Below, in pieces: positions 43,108 to 50,908 of a stretch of DNA of 64,000 nucleotides. Below the pieces are notes generated by a model, which searched no databases, had not been told where the DNA came from, and saw nothing but the letters and a program-made list of their open reading frames with translations. Source of the DNA: Actimicrobium sp035984655 (GTDB lineage: Bacteria > Pseudomonadota > Gammaproteobacteria > Burkholderiales > Burkholderiaceae_D); contig NZ_JAXCHT010000001.1 in NCBI RefSeq assembly GCF_035984655.1, positions 248,001-312,000 of the forward strand, in the 5' to 3' direction. The position numbers and the translations under genes were made by a program. Numbering within the stretch: position 1 is the first letter of the stretch; each line of letters starts with the position of its first letter.

Positions 43108-44355
43108 ATGTCCGAGCCGCTCGATATTCTCGAAACCCGTGATCCGCAACAACGCGAGGCCACGTTGCTGGAAAATTTGCCGCGCCTGATTTCGCAGGCG
43201 CAAGCCAGCGTCGGCTGGGCCCATATCCTGCACGGCGTCGATGCCGCCACCATCAACTCGCGCGCGAGGCTGGCGCAACTGCCGGTGACGCGCAAATCCG
43301 ACCTGCATGCGCTGCAGGAGTCGGCCCGTCCGTTCGGCGGCCTGACCTCGACGGCGACCGGTCGCCTGCGCCGCGTATTCATGTCCCCCGGTCCGATCTT
43401 CGACCCGGAAGGACGCGGCGCAGACTGGTGGCGCTTTGGCCGGGCCATGCATGCCCTCGGACTGCGCGATGGCGATCTGCTGCAAAACTGCTTTTCCTAC
43501 CATTTCACGCCGGCGGCGTTCATGGTCGAGGGCGGCGCGGCGCGGCTTGGCTGCGTGGTGATCCCGGCCGGTACCGGCCAGACCGAAATGCAGGTGCAGG
43601 CCATGGCGGAACTGCAACCGGCCGCGTACGTCGGTACACCGTCGTTCCTGAAGATCATTATCGAAAAGGCACGCGAGATGGGTTGCGACATCAGCGCCAC
43701 CCGACGCGCGCTGGTCAGCGCCGAAGCCTTGCCGCCGTCGCTGCGCAGCTGGTTGCAAAGCAATGGCGTGCCGCATGTGCTGCAGATCTATGCCTCGGCC
43801 GACATCGGCAGCATTGCCTATGAAACCGAAACCGCCGGCAAGGTCAATCCGGGCATGATTCTCGACGAAGACCTGCTGCTCGAAATTGTCCGGCCCGGCA
43901 CCGGCGACCCGGTCGCCGCCGGCGAAGTCGGCGAAGTCGTGGTGACGTCATTCAATCCCGACTATCCGCTGGTGCGCTTCGCCACCGGCGACCTGTCGGC
44001 GGTGCTGCCGGGCGATTCGCCGTGCGGGCGCACCAACGTGCGCATCAAGGGCTGGATGGGTCGTGCCGACCAGGCCACCAAGGTGCGCGCGATGTTCGTG
44101 CATCCGGCCCAGGTGGCGCAGGTCATGCGACGCTTTCCTGCGGTCCTGAAAGCCCGCCTGGTGGTCACTGGCGTCATGGCGGCAGACGTGATGACGCTGC
44201 ATTGTGAAGTCGCCGCCGTCGAAGCCGGCCTGCAGGAAGCGCTGGTCGAGGCCATTCGCGATGTCACCAAGTTGCGCGGCGAAGTGCTGCTGGTGGCGCC
44301 CGGCGCGCTGGCCAACGACGGCAAGGTGATCGAGGACCTGCGGCGATATGAGTAG
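43108..44355 (+). CDS. Phenylacetate-CoA ligase family protein
   Basis: The 415-residue protein is an AMP-binding enzyme of the PaaK-like type: LPVTRKSDLHALQE, FSYHFTPAAFMVEGGA, VGTPSFLKIIIEKAREMG, YASADIGSIAYETE and LVRFATGDLSAVLPG. The glycine-rich P-loop near the N-terminus is weak, replaced by TSTATGRLRRVFMSPGP. PaaK enzymes make aryl-CoA thioesters. As last gene of the cluster it suggests that the transported substrate is an aromatic or similar acid; this is inference. Confidence 0.82.
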   Translation: MSEPLDILETRDPQQREATLLENLPRLISQAQASVGWAHILHGVDAATINSRARLAQLPVTRKSDLHALQESARPFGGLTSTATGRLRRVFMSPGPIFDPEGRGADWWRFGRAMHALGLRDGDLLQNCFSYHFTPAAFMVEGGAARLGCVVIPAGTGQTEMQVQAMAELQPAAYVGTPSFLKIIIEKAREMGCDISATRRALVSAEALPPSLRSWLQSNGVPHVLQIYASADIGSIAYETETAGKVNPGMILDEDLLLEIVRPGTGDPVAAGEVGEVVVTSFNPDYPLVRFATGDLSAVLPGDSPCGRTNVRIKGWMGRADQATKVRAMFVHPAQVAQVMRRFPAVLKARLVVTGVMAADVMTLHCEVAAVEAGLQEALVEAIRDVTKLRGEVLLVAPGALANDGKVIEDLRRYE

Positions 44356-44381
44356 GTAAATGCCGCAATCGGTGGCACCGT

Positions 44382-44407
44382 GATCGCCTCAATTTCAGGA
44401 GGCAATC
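44382..44407 (+). promoter_or_regulatory. Hairpin that can hide a ribosome site
   Basis: GATCGCCTC (44382-44390) pairs with GAGGCAATC (44399-44407) with one mismatch. The right arm contains part of the AGGAGG ribosome site (44397-44402) of the gene at 44412. Confidence 0.35.
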
Positions 44408-44411
44408 CCGC

Positions 44412-44633
44412 ATGAATATCACCCGAATCATCGGCATCCTGCTGATCGTGGCAGGCGCACTTGCCCTCGTCTACGGCGGCTTCAGCTATACCAAGGACAC
44501 GACCGCCGTCAAACTCGGCCCGATCGAACTCTCGGTCAAGGAAAAGGAAACCGTCAACGTGCCGATCTGGGCGGGCATTGCCGCCATCGCAGCGGGCGGC
44601 TTGCTGTTGGCATTTGGCAGCAAGAAGGGGTAA
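44412..44633 (+). CDS. Small membrane protein with two transmembrane segments
   Basis: The 73-residue protein has two membrane helices (about residues 5-24 and 52-70) separated by a short loop containing KLGPIELSVKEKETVNVP, and ends GSKKG. Similar short proteins are widely seen in proteobacteria but have no assigned role. An AGGAGG ribosome site lies 9 bases before the ATG. Confidence 0.7.
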   Translation: MNITRIIGILLIVAGALALVYGGFSYTKDTTAVKLGPIELSVKEKETVNVPIWAGIAAIAAGGLLLAFGSKKG

Positions 44634-44741
44634 GCCACCGGCGCGGCCTGATCGCGCAGTCGTTGCCGTCACTGGCTGTGGCAGAATCGGGAGCGGACTG
44701 ACCCGGTCCGCCTTCTCCCTCTCATTTCACGGAGTGTTTGC

Positions 44742-45761
44742 ATGAGTACGTCCGCCGTCACGTACGGCTCCGATCCGACCGGTCTGATCTGGGGCTACGT
44801 ATTCAAGCAGGACCAGAAGACCGCGATGATCGGCTCCGAGCAGGCGATTGACTGGCTGCGCGCGCCACCACCGGCCGGGTCGAACAAATTCATCTGGCTG
44901 CATTTCAATCTGAGCAACACCGCCAGCGAAAAGTGGATTACCGAGCACGCCGGTGTGGTCGACGAATTTTACGAAGCGCTGCACGAAGGCTCGCGCTCGA
45001 CCCGCATCGAACTCGCCGAGAACACCCTGATCGCCGTGATCAACGACGTGCTGCATGATTTTTCGTTCGAGCCGTCGGATATCTCGACGGTCTGGATCAG
45101 CGTATCGCAGCACGTTGTCATCAGCGCACGCCGCACGCCGCTCAAGTCGATCGACCGGCTGCGCCGCGCGGTCGACGGTGGCGCCGCCATCCGTTCCTCG
45201 GTCGAGCTGCTGATTCATTTGCTGCGCGACCAGGCCGATGTGCTGGTGAGTATCGTGCGCGACGCGGTGGCGAAGGTCGACGATATCGAGGATCACTTGC
45301 TGGCCGGGCGCCTCAATCATCGGCGCGCCAAACTCGGCGCACTGCGGCGCGTGCTGGTGCGCCTGCAACGCCTGCTGGCGCCGGAACCGGCCGCATTGTT
45401 CCGGCTGCTGCAGCGCCCGCCGCACTGGGTGGCCGAAACCGACTCGCAGGAATTGCGTCAATCGACCGAAGAATTTTCCGTGGTCCTGAGCGACATGGTG
45501 TCGCTGCAGGAACGCATCAAATTGCTGCAGGAAGAAATCGCCGCCAGCGTCAACGAAGGCAACAACCGCAGTCTGTTCGTGCTGACCATCGTGACGGTGC
45601 TGGCGCTGCCGATCAACATCATTGCCGGCTTGCTGGGGATGAATGTCGGCGGCATTCCGTTGGCCGGGCATCCGGGCGGATTCTGGATCGTGGTCGGGGT
45701 GATCGTGACGCTGACGGTGATTTTCGGCTGGATTGCGATGCGCACGCAGCGCGACCGCTAG
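44742..45761 (+). CDS. zntB: CorA-family transporter, ZntB-like
   Basis: The 339-residue protein has a long cytoplasmic N-terminal domain and two C-terminal membrane helices; the loop between them carries the hallmark GMNVGGIPL. The first helix follows LTIVTVLALPINIIAGLLG. The GMN motif with GGIP fits ZntB-type members, which carry zinc, rather than the magnesium-specific YGMNF of CorA; the ion is inferred. GGAG precedes the ATG (44732-44735). Confidence 0.85.
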   Translation: MSTSAVTYGSDPTGLIWGYVFKQDQKTAMIGSEQAIDWLRAPPPAGSNKFIWLHFNLSNTASEKWITEHAGVVDEFYEALHEGSRSTRIELAENTLIAVINDVLHDFSFEPSDISTVWISVSQHVVISARRTPLKSIDRLRRAVDGGAAIRSSVELLIHLLRDQADVLVSIVRDAVAKVDDIEDHLLAGRLNHRRAKLGALRRVLVRLQRLLAPEPAALFRLLQRPPHWVAETDSQELRQSTEEFSVVLSDMVSLQERIKLLQEEIAASVNEGNNRSLFVLTIVTVLALPINIIAGLLGMNVGGIPLAGHPGGFWIVVGVIVTLTVIFGWIAMRTQRDR

Positions 45762-45780
45762 GCATCCCCGCTAGGCATCC
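45756..45780 (+). repeat. Tandem direct repeat at the end of the ZntB-like gene
   Basis: CGCTAGGCATCC occurs at 45756-45767 and 45769-45780, one base apart. The first copy contains the stop codon TAG. It looks like a small recent slippage duplication. Confidence 0.8.
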
Positions 45781-45815
45781 TGACTTACATCTCGTCACGT
45801 TTGATACCGCGCCAT

Positions 45816-45869
45816 GCGTTGCTTGTAATGGAAACCTGCGTAAGCTCAGGTTTCCCTTACAGGCAACGC
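45816..45869 (+). repeat. 54-base near-perfect hairpin
   Basis: The arm 45816-45838 (GCGTTGCTTGTAATGGAAACCTG at 45816-45838 is split in words here to avoid a long string) pairs with 45847-45869 at 21 Watson-Crick pairs plus one G-T pair, with a single mismatch (T45829 and C45856). The loop is 8 bases. No T tract follows, and the ribosome site AGGAG of the next gene begins 2 bases after it. Confidence 0.7.
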
Positions 45870-45880
45870 AGGAGTACGAC

Positions 45881-46420
45881 ATGGAATCAGGCCAAACCAC
45901 CGCACGCATTCATCCACTCATGGCAGGCGCCGCAGTATCGCTGACACTGGTCTGCCTGCTTGGGGTTGCCGCAATCAGCGGCGTGCTGCCGAGCTCGCAC
46001 AGCAGCACCGCGCCGCAGTCCGTCTCGACCATCCAGGCAAGCAATTCGAATCCGGCAGCCCCGGTGCTGGTGCAGACACCCAACGGCTACCAGTACATGC
46101 AGCCAGTGACGGCGCCAGTAGCGGGCTATCAGGTGCAACCTGAGGCGGCCCCGGCGCGTCGCCCGCAACACGCACGCCGCAGCCACACACAAACCTACGC
46201 ACAGGCCGACACGGGTTATCGCAACGACGTGCGCCAAACCACGTATCAGCAACCGGCGCCACAGGCGAACAGCCCGATCGGCATTGCCACTGGCGCCGTG
46301 GTTGGCGGTTTGCTCGGCAGTCAGGTGGGCGGCGGTAATGGCCGCACGCTGGCAACGGTAGCCGGCGCTGTCGGCGGTGGTTATCTGGGCAACATGGCTG
46401 GTCAGCGTTACGGCTATTGA
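45881..46420 (+). CDS. Glycine-zipper 2TM domain protein
   Basis: The 179-residue protein has one N-terminal membrane helix (about 18-37), a long low-complexity region rich in Gln, Pro, Ala and Ser, and a C-terminal glycine zipper: IGIATGAVVGGLLGSQVGGG and VAGAVGGGYLGNMAG. Members are small outer-membrane or periplasmic proteins, sometimes related to Rickettsia 17-kDa antigen. Basic RRPQHARRSH lies in the middle. AGGAG (45870-45874) precedes the ATG and follows the hairpin. Confidence 0.8.
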   Translation: MESGQTTARIHPLMAGAAVSLTLVCLLGVAAISGVLPSSHSSTAPQSVSTIQASNSNPAAPVLVQTPNGYQYMQPVTAPVAGYQVQPEAAPARRPQHARRSHTQTYAQADTGYRNDVRQTTYQQPAPQANSPIGIATGAVVGGLLGSQVGGGNGRTLATVAGAVGGGYLGNMAGQRYGY

Positions 46421-46441
46421 ACTGCTTGATATGACATAAAG

Positions 46442-46467
46442 AACCTCGCCTGGCGCGAGGTTTTTTT
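46442..46467. terminator. Terminator between glycine-zipper gene and RNase H-like gene
   Basis: AACCTCGC (46442-46449) pairs with GCGAGGTT (46455-46462) with a short loop and TTTTTTT. It lies 21 bases after the glycine-zipper stop and touches the RNase H-like stop at 46466, so it may serve both. Confidence 0.82.
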
Positions 46468-47122
46468 ACGCCTGCCGCGCGCGCTGCGACAGCGCATCGG
46501 CGACCCCGTTTCGGGCGCGGGGAATCCACCGAAAATGCACTGTCCCAAGCTGCGCAATCAGTGTTTGCGCCCGTGTGCGCAACTCCTGCATGGCGGCCAC
46601 CTGATGCACGCCCGTCATGTCGTCGATCACGATGCGGCTGTCGCCGTGCAAGACCAGCATGGCGGGTTGCAGCGGCACGGCGGCTTCCAGCAGCGCAATC
46701 AGGGCGAGGTATTCGGCCTGGTTGCTGTCGCCGTGCCCGCCGCCGGTACTGATCTCGGTGACGACGTTGTGCGGGCTGCAGAGCAGCGCGCCGAGGCCGA
46801 TGCGGCCCGGATTGGGCCAGGCCGAGCCATCGAACCAGCCCAGCCAGGCATTCGGATCGGGTTGACGGGCCAGCTTTCTGGCGTTCCAGCCATCGATGCG
46901 GCTTTGCTGGCGAGCATCACGGCGCGCCAGGTCGGCGCAGCGGGTGGCGTGACGCTTGCCAAGCAGCCCGGCCAGGGTGTCGGGAAATGCGGCCGCGGCC
47001 AGCGTCTGGCTAAGCGCCTCGATATCACTGATGCCGGTGCGACGCACCAAGCGGCGCGCCGCGCTCCGTTCGGCGGCATGGGCGGCGGCACAGAGCGCTT
47101 GCCAATCGGGTGTCGCGGCCAT
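46466..47122 (-). CDS. RNase H-like domain protein
   Basis: The 218-residue protein has an N-terminal helical region (about 1-90) and a C-terminal RNase HI-type domain. Catalytic positions appear conserved: Asp in WFDGSAWPNPG, Glu in NQAEYLALIALLE, Asp in LVLHGDSRIVI and Asp in RNGVADALSQ. It is a non-standard, longer RNase HI-like protein (two-domain), not rnhA itself. It is preceded by the hypothetical gene 10 bases upstream, in the same direction. Confidence 0.8.
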   Translation of the reverse strand: MAATPDWQALCAAAHAAERSAARRLVRRTGISDIEALSQTLAAAAFPDTLAGLLGKRHATRCADLARRDARQQSRIDGWNARKLARQPDPNAWLGWFDGSAWPNPGRIGLGALLCSPHNVVTEISTGGGHGDSNQAEYLALIALLEAAVPLQPAMLVLHGDSRIVIDDMTGVHQVAAMQELRTRAQTLIAQLGTVHFRWIPRARNGVADALSQRARQA

Positions 47123-47132
47123 GCGTCTGCTG

Positions 47133-47555
47133 TTATTTCGCTTTGAATTTGGCCATCAGCGCATCGAGTTGCGCGCTGGCGGCGGGTGCCGCCTCGTCCG
47201 GTTCGTCTTCGGCAAACTCGGCGGCGAGGTTCTTCCAGCCACGGCTTTCGGCAAACACGGTAAATGCTTCGGGGGCTTCCAGCACGATCAGCTTGTCGTC
47301 CTGCAAACCGGCATCGCCAACCAGAAAATCCGGGCCGGCATAGCCAAGGGTGCGCAGGTGGGCGCCAATGTTGCTGATCAGCACCATGTCTTCGAACAGG
47401 GGATCGTCACGCATCGGATGGCGCATGTCGACATACAGGTCGATGATGCCGTAGCCCTCGTCGAAAATGCGCAAGGCGCTGATCTCGCGGATCTGGCCGG
47501 AAGAATCTTTCGCGCTGAAGGGGCCACTCAGGCGGATGTCGGTGTCATTAGGCAT
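47133..47555 (-). CDS. Hypothetical acidic protein upstream of the RNase H-like gene
   Basis: This 140-residue protein was not recognised. The N-terminus (DIRLSGPFSAKDSSGQIREI) and middle (YGIIDLYVDMRHPMRDDPLF, EDMVLISNIGAHL) look beta-rich; the C-terminus is acidic (EFAEDEPDEAAPAASAQ) with a final basic helix (LMAKFKAK). No signal peptide or membrane segment. It is probably operonic with the RNase H-like gene. Confidence 0.6.
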   Translation of the reverse strand: MPNDTDIRLSGPFSAKDSSGQIREISALRIFDEGYGIIDLYVDMRHPMRDDPLFEDMVLISNIGAHLRTLGYAGPDFLVGDAGLQDDKLIVLEAPEAFTVFAESRGWKNLAAEFAEDEPDEAAPAASAQLDALMAKFKAK

Positions 47556-47654
47556 GCTGCGAAGATACCATCAGATCGCGGTTTGGTCATCCAGACTTGA
47601 ACAAACGGTCAATGGACGCATGTACTTGCTCCCCCCATTGCGATTGCCGTCCTC

Positions 47655-48635
47655 ATGATTCCCTTTTCCATTCTCGATCTGTCGCCGATCGTTGAAGGCG
47701 GCAGCGCCGCCCAATCGTTTGCCCATACGCTGGCGCTGGCCCAGCACGGCGAGCGGCTGGGCTTTCAACGCTACTGGCTGGCGGAACACCACAGCATGCC
47801 CGGCATCGCGAGTGCGGCCACTGCGGTCGTGATCGGCCACGTCGCCGCCGGCACCAGCACGATCCGGGTTGGCGCTGGCGGCATCATGCTGCCGAACCAC
47901 TCGCCGCTGGTGATTGCCGAGCAGTTCGGCACGCTTGAGTCCCTGTTTCCCGGCCGGATCGACCTCGGCCTGGGCCGCGCGCCCGGATCGGACCAGGCCA
48001 CTGCGCGCGCGATGCGCCGCAATCTCGACAGCGATGCCGATGCGTTTCCGCAGGATGTGCTCGAACTGCAGCAGTACTTCGCGCCGTATCGCGGACATGG
48101 CGTGCGCGCCGTTCCGGGCGCGGGCCTGAACGTGCCGTTGTGGATCCTGGGCAGCAGCCTGTTTGGCGCGCAACTGGCCGCCGAACTGGGTTTGCCGTAT
48201 GCCTTCGCCTCCCATTTCGCGCCGGGGCAGATGATGGATGCGATCCAGATCTACCGGGCCCACTTCAAGCCGTCGGCACAACTGGCCAAGCCGTATGTGA
48301 TGCTGGGCTTTAATGTATTTGCCGCCGACAGCGACGCCGAAGGGCGCCTGCTGGCGACTTCGATGCAACAGGCCTTCGTCAATCTGCGCAGCGGCCGGCC
48401 GTCGCTGTTGCAACCGCCGGTGCAGGATTATGCCGAGCGCCTGCCGCCGGAGGCGCGCGCGATGCTTGACCACGTGCTGTCGTCGTCGGCGATCGGCGGC
48501 CCGGACACCGTGGCGGCTGCGCTGGCAGCGTTCATCGCCCGCACCGGCGCCGATGAACTGATGATCACCTCACAGATCTTTGACCATGCCGCGCGTTTGC
48601 ATTCCTATGAGATCGTGGCGAGCCTGCGTCAATGA
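47655..48635 (+). CDS. LLM-class flavin-dependent oxidoreductase (luciferase-like)
   Basis: The 326-residue protein has a TIM-barrel luciferase-like fold: FSILDLSPIVEGGSAAQSFA, YWLAEHHSMPGIASAA, RVGAGGIMLPNHSPLVIAEQ and DLGLGRAPGSDQ. This is the YhbW-type subgroup (FMN-dependent). The substrate is unknown. Its last 7 bases overlap the convergent FadE-like gene. Confidence 0.9.
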   Translation: MIPFSILDLSPIVEGGSAAQSFAHTLALAQHGERLGFQRYWLAEHHSMPGIASAATAVVIGHVAAGTSTIRVGAGGIMLPNHSPLVIAEQFGTLESLFPGRIDLGLGRAPGSDQATARAMRRNLDSDADAFPQDVLELQQYFAPYRGHGVRAVPGAGLNVPLWILGSSLFGAQLAAELGLPYAFASHFAPGQMMDAIQIYRAHFKPSAQLAKPYVMLGFNVFAADSDAEGRLLATSMQQAFVNLRSGRPSLLQPPVQDYAERLPPEARAMLDHVLSSSAIGGPDTVAAALAAFIARTGADELMITSQIFDHAARLHSYEIVASLRQ

Positions 48636-50773
48636 TCGAAGGGCTGATCGGTAAAGCTGTCGACCTGGATCACCCGGTCGAGCGCATGCAGAAACTCCAG
48701 CGCCAGCGGTGACGACGAGCCAGCGGCAATCTGGTCGAAAGGCTTGATCTGCCGGATCGCGCGCGCCAACCGCTGGCTTTCGTCTGCGCCGATTTCGCGC
48801 GCCAGTTGCAGCGCGTATTGGAGATCGCGCAAGCCGCCGGACTTCGGTGTTTCGACATCGGGGCACAGCAGCGCGATCACTTGTGGATCGCGCAGGCTGT
48901 CGGCAATGGCGAGTGTCTCGACATCGCTCGTGGCGCGGATCGGACGCAAACCGTGCAGTGCAATCTTGCCGGCCACGCCCAGCACCGGATTGGGCAGGTT
49001 GTCATACAGCGCATGCAAGGCCTCGCTGGCAAGCCAGATTTGCCGCCGCACGGCCGCGCGCGCGACCGCTTCGACGCGGGCGTCGGGTTGGGCGCCGAAG
49101 CGCCACAGGCAGGCCGACGCGAGATACAGATGCGACAGCGCATCGCCCAGTCGCGATGAAATCAATTCCATGCGCTTGAGTTTGCCGCCCAGCACGCCCA
49201 TGCACATATCGGTGGTGAAGGCGAATTTGGCCGCCAGCCGGGCGATCTTGCGGGCCTCGGCTTCAAAGCCCGGCGGCGCGATGCCGACCAGCGGCGCGTG
49301 CACCAGGCTGCGCCAGAAATTGCGCAGCAGATGCGCGCCGTGGCCGAGCAGGGCGCTGCCCAGCGCGGCGTTGTCACCCTTTTCGACAGCATGAATTTCG
49401 CGCAGTACATACGGATGACAGCGTATCGCACCCTGCCCGAAAATGATCAGTGCGCGCGTCAGGATATTGGCGCCTTCGACCGTGATGGCGATCGGCGTGT
49501 TGCGGTAGGCGTTCGACAGCAGATTGGACGGTCCGGCGCAGATGGCCTTGCCGCCGAGGATATCCATGCCGTGATTGATGGCGCGCCGACCGGCTTCGGT
49601 CAGGTGATATTTGACAATGGCGCTGGCGACGCTGGGTTGCTCGCCCTGATCAAGGATGCTGGCGGTCATGCGACGCGCGGCGTCGGTGGCATACAGCTCG
49701 ATCGCGATCCCGCCCAGTAGCGCCGCGATATTCTGGAAGCGCTGAATCGGCAAGCCGAATTGATCGCGCAATCCGGCGTAGCCATTGGCCACGTACAGGG
49801 TGGTCTGCTGCATCGCCGAACCCAGCGCCGGCAGCGAGATCGCCCGACCCGCCGCCAGGCATTCCATCAGCATGCGCCAGCCCGTGCCGATCTGGTCGGC
49901 GCCGCCAATGACCCAATCGATCGGAATGAACATGTCGGTGGCCTGCACCGGACCGTTCATGAAGGCGCTGTTCATCGGATGATGGCGCGCCCCAATCTGC
50001 AGGCCCGGATGTGGCACCGGAATCAGCGCGCAGGTAATGCCGAGATGCTGCTGATCGGCCGGGCGATTCGGATCGATCACATTGAATGCCAACCCGACCA
50101 CGGTCGCGACCGGCGCCAGGGTGATGTAGCGTTTGGAAAAGGTCAGCGCAAAACCGCGTGTCATGACACCGTTCCATTCGCGCTCGCACAACACGCCAAA
50201 GTCCGGCAAGGCGGCCGCGTCCGAACCGGCATAGGGCGAAGTCAGCGCGAAACAGGGCAGGTCGTCACCGCAGGCAAGGCGCGGCAGGTAATAATTCTTT
50301 TGCTCATCGGTGCCGTAGCGCAGCAGCAGCTCGGACGGCCCCAGCGAATTCGGCACCATCACCGTCACGGCCGCGGCAATATTGACGCTGGCGATGCGGG
50401 TGACGACTTCGGCGTGCGCCGCATGGCTGAATTCGAGACCGCCGAATGCGCGCGGAATGATCATCCCGAAGAAGCCCTGCGCGCGCAGGTATTGCCAAAC
50501 CTCGGGCGGTAAATCGCCGGCTTCGTCGATGGCGAAATCGTCCAGCATGCGGCACAGCGTGGGCACCTGATCGGCCAGAAACGCCTGCTCTGCGGCGCTG
50601 TGGGGTGCTGCCGGGACGTTCGCCAGTTTGCTGAAATCGACCGCGCCGTCAAAAAAGACGCCTTCAAAGCCGACCGTGCCGGATTCCAGTGCGGCGCGTT
50701 CCGTATCGCCGATGGTTGGCAGCGCTTTCTTAAAGACCGGCATCATCAGTTGCCCGAGCAGGGATGTCAGCAT
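48629..50773 (-). CDS. fadE: Acyl-CoA dehydrogenase, FadE type
   Basis: The 714-residue protein is a large acyl-CoA dehydrogenase: DEAGDLPPEVWQYLRAQGFFG, FALTSPYAGSDAAALPDFGV for the FAD region, RAISLPALGSAMQQTTLY, GGKAICAGPSNLLSNAYRN and the extended DUF1974-type C-terminal half. It should catalyse the first oxidation step of fatty-acid beta-oxidation and needs the electron-transfer flavoprotein. The start (MLTSLLGQLMMPVFKK) at 50773 follows AAGGAAC. FadE proteins of enteric bacteria are somewhat longer (about 814 residues). Confidence 0.88.
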   Translation of the reverse strand: MLTSLLGQLMMPVFKKALPTIGDTERAALESGTVGFEGVFFDGAVDFSKLANVPAAPHSAAEQAFLADQVPTLCRMLDDFAIDEAGDLPPEVWQYLRAQGFFGMIIPRAFGGLEFSHAAHAEVVTRIASVNIAAAVTVMVPNSLGPSELLLRYGTDEQKNYYLPRLACGDDLPCFALTSPYAGSDAAALPDFGVLCEREWNGVMTRGFALTFSKRYITLAPVATVVGLAFNVIDPNRPADQQHLGITCALIPVPHPGLQIGARHHPMNSAFMNGPVQATDMFIPIDWVIGGADQIGTGWRMLMECLAAGRAISLPALGSAMQQTTLYVANGYAGLRDQFGLPIQRFQNIAALLGGIAIELYATDAARRMTASILDQGEQPSVASAIVKYHLTEAGRRAINHGMDILGGKAICAGPSNLLSNAYRNTPIAITVEGANILTRALIIFGQGAIRCHPYVLREIHAVEKGDNAALGSALLGHGAHLLRNFWRSLVHAPLVGIAPPGFEAEARKIARLAAKFAFTTDMCMGVLGGKLKRMELISSRLGDALSHLYLASACLWRFGAQPDARVEAVARAAVRRQIWLASEALHALYDNLPNPVLGVAGKIALHGLRPIRATSDVETLAIADSLRDPQVIALLCPDVETPKSGGLRDLQYALQLAREIGADESQRLARAIRQIKPFDQIAAGSSSPLALEFLHALDRVIQVDSFTDQPFDH

Positions 50774-50908
50774 CCAGAGTTCCTTGTGTGTTCGAATGGG
50801 GGATGGTGGCAACAAAAGCCGGTTTGACAATAGGCCTGTTGGCAGCGTAAAACCGTGCGCTGGCACGCATTGCGCCGCCCCGTCCCCAGCTTTGCCACCA
50901 TCGCGTTC
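50774..50908. promoter_or_regulatory. Divergent promoter region fadE / antiporter
   Basis: This 135-bp gap separates divergent starts. I see no palindrome matching FadR, and no clear promoter. Confidence 0.35.
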
